DNA of 64,000 bases from NCBI RefSeq assembly GCF_041381155.1, contig NC_091134.1, positions 2,538,001 to 2,602,000 on the forward strand, given 5' to 3'. Every line of letters begins with the position of its first letter. Position 1 is the stretch's first letter. Source of the DNA: Argopecten irradians. Its lineage: Eukaryota; Mollusca; Bivalvia; Pectinida; Pectinidae. Of this stretch, positions 22,971-64,000 are shown one piece after another. A model generated the notes under the pieces. The model was not told where the DNA came from. It saw only the letters and a program-made list of their open reading frames with translations, and ran no database searches. The position numbers were made by a program, and so were the translations under genes.

Positions 22971-23640
22971 ACTATTCTGCTAGAGTATTTTATGACATTA
23001 ACATGTAATACACATTTAGGCTAAACATGATCAACAAAATCAATGTGTATTGCAATCCCACTTATACTGTTTTAAAGCATTCATCCTTTGATCAAATATT
23101 TTAAAAACAAAATGCAGGCCATTTTGAATCATTTCTAGAATTAATTATTTCAAGTCTATCATTTATAGGAAATTTTATATATCAAATTTGTCTTCTATCA
23201 AAGTCACACAATTTTTAAAGCCCTGTCTTCAAGCTATACATATACATAATGAAAATCTTTCCATTACATTAACATTTCTAACATTTCTAGTAAATGAATT
23301 TTAACATGTCAAGTCAGTTGATACAATGATCAACAATTTGGAATAAATAAAGGTAAGTTGATCGGGGTGTCACATAAGAAATTTTGAAAATCAATTATGC
23401 GTAACAATACATTATTATAAAATGACAAACAATAATAAAAACTATTCGATTCACGATTAAGGTTGCCTGAATTATATTGACAGAATTTTAACAGCCTTGC
23501 CAGCAAGAAAATAAGGTTTTACCTACTTTGAAAAGTTTATAAGAAACAACATTTTACAGAAGTGAATGACACGAGACAACATCAACACTAGACAATAAAA
23601 TAATCTTCATTAGGAGAGTGGGGGAGAAAACTGTGTATCT
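22971..23640. other. AT-rich intergenic DNA
   Basis: Nothing recognised; no repeat or coding signal. Confidence 0.4.
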
Positions 23641-23643
23641 AGT

Positions 23644-25446
23644 TAGCTCACTGCATCTGATTCTAGGACATTGAGATACCAGGATACTCTCTGTATCTGA
23701 TTCTAGGACACTTAGACACCAGGACACTCACTGTATCTGATTCTATGACTTTAAGATACCAGGATACTCTCTGTATCTGATTCTAGGACATTGAGAAACC
23801 AGGACACTCACTGTATCTGATTCTAAAGGACATTGAAATACCAGGACACTCACTGTATCTGATTCTAAAGGACACAGAGATACCAGGACACTCACTGAAT
23901 CTGATTCTAGGACTTTGAGATACCAGGATAATCTCTGTATCTGATTCTAAAGGACATTGAGATACCAAGATACTCTCTGTATCTGATTCTAAAGGACACA
24001 GAGATACCAGGATACTCTCTGTATCTGATTCTAAAGGACACAGAGATACCAAGATACTCTCTGTATCTGATTCTAGGACACAGAGATACCAGGATACTCT
24101 CTGTATCTGATTCTAAAGGACACAGAGATACCAAGATACTCTCTGTATCTGATTCTAAAGGACATTGAGATACCAATACTACTCTCTGCTAATCTGATTC
24201 TAAAAAGAGACACAGAGATACAGATACTCTCTGTATCTGATTCTAAAGGACATTGTAGATACCAGGATACTCTCTGTATCTGATTCTAGGACATTGAGAT
24301 ACCAGGACACTCACTGTATCTGATTCTAGGACATTGAGATACCAGGATACTCACTGTATCTGATTCTAGGACATTGAGATACCAGGATACTCACTGTATC
24401 TGATTCTAGGACATTGAGATACCAGGATACTCACTGTATCTGATTCTAGGACATTGAGATACCAGGATACTCACTGTATCTGATTCTAGGACATTGAGAT
24501 ACCAGGACACTCACTGTATCTGATTCTAAAGGACATTGAGATACCAGGATACTCTCTGTATCTGATTCTAGGACATTGAGATACCAGGATACTCTCTGTA
24601 TCTGATTCTAAAGGACATTGAGATACCAGGATACTCTCTGTATCTGATTCTAAAGGACATTGAGATACCAGGATACTCTCTGTATCTGATTCTAAAGGAC
24701 TTGAGATACCAAGGATACTCTCTGTATCTGATTCTAGGACATTGAGATACCAGGATACTCTCTGTATCTGATTCTAGGACATTGAGATACCAGGACACTC
24801 ACTGTATCTGATTCTAAAGGACATTGAGATACCAGGAACTCACTGTATCTGATTCTAAAGGACACAGAGATACCAAGATACTCTCTGTATCTGATTCTAG
24901 GACTTCGAGATACCAGGATACACTCTGTATCTGATTCTAGGACTTTGAGATACCAGGATACTCATGTATCTGATTCTAGGACTTTGAGATACCAGATACT
25001 GTATCTGATTCTAAAGGACACAGAGATAGAACCCTTATTGATTCAGGACACAGAGATACCAGGATACTCTCTGTATCTGATTCTAGGACATTTGAGATAC
25101 CAGGAACTCACTGTATCTGATTCTAGAGGACATTGAGATACCAGGACACTCACTGTATCTGATTCTAAAGGACACAGAGATGATAAGATACTCTCTGTAT
25201 CTGATTACAGAGGACATTGAGATACGTACCAGGATTCTCTGTATCTGATTCTAGAGGACATCGAGATACCAGGATTCTCTGTATCTGATTACAGAGGACA
25301 TCGAGATACGTACCAGGATTCTCTGTATCTGATTACAGAGGACATCGAGAGGACATCGAGATACGTACCAGGATTCTCTGTATCTGATTACGGAGGACAT
25401 CGAGATACGTACCAGGATTCTCTGTATCTGATTACAGAGGACATCA
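23644..25446. repeat. 40-42-bp minisatellite, about 43 units
   Basis: The unit is CTGTATCTGATTCTAGGACA followed by TTGAGATACCAGGATACTCT, with a 42-bp variant carrying TCTAAAGGAC and a third-end variant (25190-25446) carrying GATTACAGAGGACATCGAGATACGTACC. Variants are grouped along the array, as expected of local unit conversion. The minus-strand open frames across it are periodic repeats, not a protein. It lies about 1 kb beyond the last candidate Mi-2 exon. Confidence 0.9.
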
Positions 25447-26413
25447 TATGTACATCTAAAACATTCTCTATGATTCCTCTTTCACTCTGGCTATACAGAA
25501 GATGAGTGAATAAAATCACCAGTGTACATAGATAAAGTGATAGTCGGAGAAGCTTGTAATTAAATTACAAAACCAACATATTCAACAGAAATCTCAAATG
25601 ATTTTGTACAAGTACTTTTGATAATTTGTTGTTACAACTACCCATATTTCTACATAATGCACAATTGAACATATAATTATAAAATTAGAGTTATCCCCCG
25701 GGCTTTGCTTCTTTAATACTTGACATGCCTACGCTACTTAAATAATTTACAGAAGAATTAATAATGCACAATAACAAACACCTGGGATTTCAATTTAAAT
25801 CAGCTGTGGCCTACATATCACAATAATTAAATACCCAATTTCTGAAATTTGCATATGAAAAATCAATATTGAATACCAGAAATAATAATTTAAGTGAAAA
25901 GCCACGAATACTATCACTTGTGGTCACAAGATATGCTGCATCGTTTCTTCTGATTTTTGAATTCTGACACAATGTTTGAAAGAGATCAAATCAATGCTTT
26001 ATATTTTTAAATATTCGTATCAACTCGGACAAACCGTAGAATAAGTCAAGTTGTCCTATCATAAAATGTCGTATTTACAACTCACAACTGAACAGCACCA
26101 GCAACTCTCATCACATTTTCATGATCATTCCCTCTTTGTGAAGCCACGCACAGCTATAACTGGATTTATATATATTTCATATGTAATTAATACAGCGTTA
26201 TTCAAAGTCATGCCATTTTCAAATGATCTTCTACGGAATATTTATACTATATTTAATGTCTCTTGACACAAGCTCTGGTAAAAAGCAGATGAGCATGGAT
26301 GATGATATGATGATGTGATTATTTACATATGGATGTGGACACGCCCACTTTGGCCATGTCAATGTCTGCACACTAATGCTTTATAGTCCCAGTCTTCATG
26401 GTTGTAACACAGA
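25447..26413. other. Possible Mi-2 3' flank / UTR
   Basis: AT-rich, no coding signal. If the exon at 26414-26520 is used, an ATTAAA on the minus strand (26252-26257) is the nearest candidate poly(A) signal; confidence is low. Confidence 0.3.
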
Positions 26414-26520
26414 TCACTCGTCGATACATATAACACCTTTGCCGTTGAGCTTTGATACGGCTTCTGTTCCGCCTTTACCCTCGGACTTCTGGGATAGGTC
26501 AGACGCTTTACTTAGGTTTG
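26414..26520 (-). CDS. Mi-2/CHD gene, candidate alternative terminal exon 40
   Basis: After TATTTTACAG the minus strand reads 35 codons to TGA when entered in phase 1, the phase in which exons 36 to 38 all end. The peptide is ANLSKASDLSQKSEGKGG then TEAVSKLNGKGVICIDE, polar with a hydrophobic, acidic end. It could replace exon 39 by joining exon 38, or be reached from a weak GTCAGA donor inside exon 39. It is not a known domain; support is the acceptor, phase and protein-like composition. Confidence 0.45.
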
Positions 26521-28330
26521 CTGTAAAATAAATAAGATTTTTTTCTTTAAATTGATTGAAACAAAAATAATTTGAATTTTTTCCAAAGTTAAACTGGCTG
26601 TAGGTTCCTTCAATAGGCAAGCATAGGCATAGTTCCGAGTAGTATAACTTTTCTGTAGAATTTCATTCAATGCGTGACAGTGTCAATATAGATGATCTAA
26701 AACAGGACTGGCTTGAATAAGAATCAGGTTAGGTGGATTTACTTAGGCCAGGCTTTACTTATATTCCCTATATACAAAATATAGGCTTAGTTTCTGAAAC
26801 ACAATACATGTAATATTATAATAATGGAAGAGGTGATACATTTGGTCCTAATTAAAGACTACATATATATGTATATAATAGTTGAGATGAATACTTTGAA
26901 ACTTTAGAAGAATGCCTAAAGAGATAATATTCCAGAAGGACTCCAATGTACTGATAATGACAACCAATAGTCAATCATGAACTACGTACCCGTTTTAAAA
27001 AAGTATAGAAAAGCTTTCTGAAAAAGTTGACTGCTAATTTATAAAACAACAATGTTTTAACATGCAACTGATCAATAACATGAAGATATTCAAATAGAGA
27101 TTATTTACATGTTTTCAAACATTGGACCTCATCATTACAACATTCAAAACCACATAACTTTTCTTAAATTATTAAACCAATGAATCTTTTAATTGAGAAA
27201 ACAAAGTTTAAAACAAAAATAAAAGTAAAAGTTACAAACACCGATACCAAACACATCAACAACAGACAGGGCATCCGTTTAAATGTAACACAAGCAAAAA
27301 TCTTCTAAGCTATATCTACTTCTTCATCAGAAGAGTTACGTCCCAACTTACGTCCCTTACTTTGAAGGATTATGAAGAGTTATGTCCCCTACTTTGAAGG
27401 ATTCTGAAGAGTTATGTCCCCTAGTTTAAAGATTCTGAAGGGTTATGCCCCCCTTCTTTTAAGGATTTTGAATAGTTTCTTTCTTCCTTAACCGTTAGCT
27501 ACCGTTAGTTCCATCTCTACATTACAACGGTTCTGAAGAATTATGACTTGGTGGTTACATCAATGGGCAATTTTTTTTCAATCTATGGTTTTCAAAAGGA
27601 TGACTTTTAGATAAATAAACAACCGAAACACTTCTATTTATATATCACAAAGAATCAGGAGATCCAAGTTTGTTAAGGATTACCTCTAAAATAAAACGAC
27701 AACATAGCAACGAAATGCACAATGCAATACCTATATAGATGTAAACCAAACGAATCCTGTTGATAACAGCGCTACTTCAGGTGTAAAATAAAGACATAAA
27801 AACAAAATTCTGAAGCAAATGAAAAAGATGGGCTAGTCGGTCTTTCATTCACAAACTACCATTCCAGGGATCTGCAGCGACAACGTGACAGGCTCTGGTC
27901 ACTACTAGGTAAATGTGTGTTCACTGGCAGTTACGGTTAAAACATCAATCCTACACCCGAGTGTCAAATGTCATCCATCATTGTGTCTGATACCCTTGAT
28001 ACACAGCACTAGTATTTGTGGTATGTAAAATGTCTTCCCTTATCTAAATATGGGTTTGTTCTGTGTCTAGGTTTAAATAATTGTGTTTCTTTCGTGTACA
28101 CAAGCATTTTCTACCTCAATTAAAAAAACATAAAGATCATATCTTACATAAAAGGATGTTTATTTTTAATTTTTTTTAACTTAATTTGTTTTAATTATTT
28201 TAGCTAATGATCTACAATGTATCATAATCCACTAACTTAAAAAACATATGATTATAACCTACTGCCAGTAAACACAAGGAGATAATTTGGGACATCCAGC
28301 AGCGCATGCAGATAACAAGTTGACGTGCCT
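26521..28330 (-). other. Mi-2 terminal intron or 3' UTR
   Basis: No coding exon seen. About four degenerate units of about 40 bp (TTACTTTGAAGGATT, GAAGAGTTATGTCCCC) lie at 27330-27480. If transcription ends after exon 39, the AATAAA overlapping its stop codon (28330-28335) is the first poly(A) signal. Confidence 0.4.
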
Positions 28331-61722
<33,392 letters not shown>

Positions 61723-61970
61723 GATAGTTGGTGTCAGTGATGATTAAGAAAACTCCTTTGAACTAGCCAGATCAATTTCTGTTCGTATTTATAGTTGATT
61801 TACACAACATCAAGCATCGGGGCACACATGGGTTTAGCCGCCCTATCCCTTGCCCCTGCGTCGCTTGAGCGATGGTGCTTGGGTTGATCATGCGCAGTGT
61901 GACGTCACTGATTGGAAAATATATCCCATAATTTCTGATTTTTGGCTTATAACCTATCACGTGATTAAAA
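61723..61970 (-). promoter_or_regulatory. Mi-2 promoter and 5' UTR
   Basis: Just upstream of the start codon are a palindromic CRE, TGACGTCA (61900-61907), a CCAAT box on the gene strand (61911-61915), an NRF-1-like TGCGCA (61891-61896) and an E-box CACGTG (61958-61963). This cluster is typical of a housekeeping promoter; no TATA box is evident. Confidence 0.6.
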
Positions 61971-63630
61971 ATATATTTTCGTTAATTTACATAAACTAAA
62001 TGTATAACAACTACCCCTGCTCTGATCCTCTCTGAAGACACTTGTATTTTATTTCAGTACAACAGGTGCCCGTTATATGACATCAATTAAGTTGAATTAA
62101 TTGTCTTCAAGAGCCCCGGCGACGACCGTTTTGCACATTTTCATCTTCTCTAAATCATCGATTTGTTCTACAGCATTAACTTATCATCTAATTACATAAG
62201 CTTTTAAAAATTTGTTTTACTTTTTAAAACCATAAGCATAGTAACTTTTTAACTAGTACGAATCAAGGATGTACGAATGTAACTTATAAATCCAGTTGTT
62301 TGAACATTTAAAATTTAGCATAGCCTATAGTAGCCGCTATCATGTGTTACGTACGTAATACTAGGCCTATTTTAGAATATATAGGTCTACTTTTTACTGT
62401 TGGGAATCTATTTTATTTCCTGATATAACATATAATATTATAGCCAGCTGAATACAAGGTGGATGAGAGGTGCAAAAAAGGGACGGTCAACTGATCATGA
62501 GCATGTCACATTATATATATGTTATTTACTTATTTAGACCTAATTAGATTTTATAATGTACATACACAACAGTCATATTTATGTTATTTCATTATACATA
62601 GCAAATTATCAGCAAATGATTTGTTCCTCGGCCAGTTTTCAAGAAGACGTATATATACATATACGTTCTTGGTTTCCAAAGAGATAATCAAAAAAATAAA
62701 TTTACAATATATTGTTCGGTCTCTTTCATTCATTACCAATGTGAAGCAGATTCTATATGTATGTTTCTAAGATATATATGTAGTTTTAATATCCAAAATA
62801 AATACAAATGTCGGCCTAGCGATGGCGTAATTTGCGTTATTTCTTTCCAAGGATTTATAAGTAAGTCTCATTTCTTTCGTTCGCAATTTTTCGAAGCCAA
62901 CTTGACTTCTGTATCTTTTGAAAGGTCAATCTTGAAGGTTACTTAGTATCGAGTAATCCCCATGCTTTTGTTTTCGCTCAGTTGGCAAGGACAACACAGT
63001 CGTGTCTTTGGACGACATGTTCTTGATACAAGAACACAGGACAATTTCGATTTTAAAAAAATCGCCCACACGCAATAAACATGAAACGAAAACATTGTTC
63101 TCGGAACAAAATCTCACACCACCTCCAATGCAGGAGCATGAAGAACACACAAGAACAAAAATGACGGCAAATTTAAAGTAATGGTTAGTTTTTCGCTTCT
63201 CTGTGGCGGTCAAGCATATTTTTTTGCCCCCCCCCCCACCTTTTCGCCGAGTGAAATGTTCTAAAAATGCACATTTGAAAGAAAAAAGAGTCGTCCTGCA
63301 TATTTTTCTTATTTCATTTTAGATTTTTCCGCTGCGAGGCGCGTTTTCTAAAATATTTAAGCACGTAATGTTCAAATATTTAATAATGAAAATTCAATAC
63401 ACACGAACTAGACTAAAAATGTCCATCAAGGGATTATACCATAAAAAAAAAATGTCTCTTAAAACGTTTATTTGTTTATATGTCTTAGCAAGACAATTAA
63501 TTCATTATTATTTCGAGTTACACAGCATGTTCAGATCGAGCAGAGTTGCATTATGGTATGAGGACATTCACAATTATCATTTCGAAATAGGTGTAATTTT
63601 AAATCGAAATATTATCGTGTTCAGAACGCT
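61971..63630. other. Upstream intergenic DNA
   Basis: AT-rich, no gene recognised. The minus-strand frame 62926-63213 has cysteine- and valine-rich low-complexity content and no homology that I recognise. A C run (ten to eleven Cs) lies at 63227-63238. Confidence 0.4.
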
Positions 63631-63634
63631 TTAA

Positions 63635-63840
63635 AATCATCAAAATACATTGTAAAACTCATCTCAATCATCCTAAATCGCAATTCCTCCCCCCCCCCCG
63701 AGGAAGACCCCTGGACCCCCAATCACAAAAATTTCGCGTCTTCGGCGCTCGCAAAAAAATCAAAATACATCGTAAAACTCATCTCAGTCATTCTAAATCG
63801 TAATTTTTTTTCACGGGACCCCCAAAATTCCTTAAACCAG
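63635..63840. repeat. Two-copy tandem repeat of about 118 bp
   Basis: TCAAAATACATTGTAAAACTCATCTCA at 63640 recurs with small changes at 63758, each followed by TCATCCTAAATCGCAATT-like sequence and a C-rich end (GACCCC..). Likely a dispersed repeat fragment. Confidence 0.6.
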
Positions 63841-64000
63841 GGAGACTATAGGGCGCCCGTAAAGTAATCATTGATTTCCCGTTGGCGACGCCACTGTCTA
63901 TAGATGTGTATAAGATGTTATATGTAATGATATCGGGAAAAGGTATATAAAGTATCTCCTGTGGATGCGTGGGCGCGGGGTAGGGGGGGGGGGCGGGGTT
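63841..64000. other. Window edge, GC-rich end
   Basis: Ends in a G run (GTAGGGGGGGGGGG). Nothing coding. Confidence 0.4.

Noticed and set aside
23644-25446. CRISPR-like array
   Set aside because: Units are contiguous without unique spacers and the genome is clearly eukaryotic; it is a minisatellite. The same holds for the other arrays.
62926-63213. 95-codon minus-strand frame
   Set aside because: No recognisable motif, odd Cys/Val-rich composition and no splice or promoter context.

Overview
This is eukaryotic, intron-rich, AT-rich animal DNA. Repeat families I associate with bivalve molluscs are present (scattered elements ending in GGCCC..GGGCCTCTTGTT, a (GTCC)n element opening with GGCGGGGGATATAC, and tRNA-like SINEs), so a bivalve or close lophotrochozoan is the best guess. 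That is inference from repeat style and protein similarity, not a database result.

Two protein-coding genes are supported and converge tail to tail. (1) A C2H2 zinc-finger gene on the + strand lies in about 3.6-16.2 kb. Seven coding exons join without a frame break to an 816-residue protein: one N-terminal finger, a long Ser/Thr/Gln-rich linker, a short non-finger module, then eight more C2H2-type fingers. (2) A Mi-2/CHD3-4-5 chromatin-remodelling ATPase, the NuRD core helicase, lies on the - strand from an ATG at 61722 down to 28.3 kb, possibly to 26.4 kb. I place about 39 coding exons: CHDNT, two PHD fingers, two chromodomains, the SNF2 helicase with all its motifs, the DUF1087/DUF1086 region, an acidic linker and CHDCT2, then a low-complexity C-terminus with several possible ends. 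Frame continuity across the exon chain is the main evidence; it fails only at exon 27.

Layout: 0-3.6 kb holds foldback elements and the presumed zinc-finger promoter. 3.6-16.2 kb is the zinc-finger gene; its 5.6 kb fourth intron carries a nested transposon nest (7.55-11.2 kb) and another repeat element (11.5-12.4 kb). 16.2-26.4 kb between the genes is almost all repeats, including a 1.8 kb, 40-bp minisatellite. 26.4-61.7 kb is the Mi-2 gene. 61.7-62.0 kb is its likely promoter, and 62-64 kb shows no gene.

The most unusual feature is in the Mi-2 introns. In four of them a minisatellite directly abuts an exon, and its repeat unit contains that exon's edge together with its splice donor or acceptor, giving tens of tandem decoy splice sites (29.1-29.7, 42.3-45.0, 47.7-48.9 and 51.9-52.7 kb). 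The same gene carries a 2.1 kb tandem duplication of two frame-neutral exons (36 and 37), a clear U12-type intron (35204-35649), a probable GC-AG intron, and a 27-bp in-frame duplication at the start of a helicase exon. Several duplicated stretches differ by many scattered small indels and exon 27 is frameshifted, so local assembly quality must be checked before biology is built on copy number.
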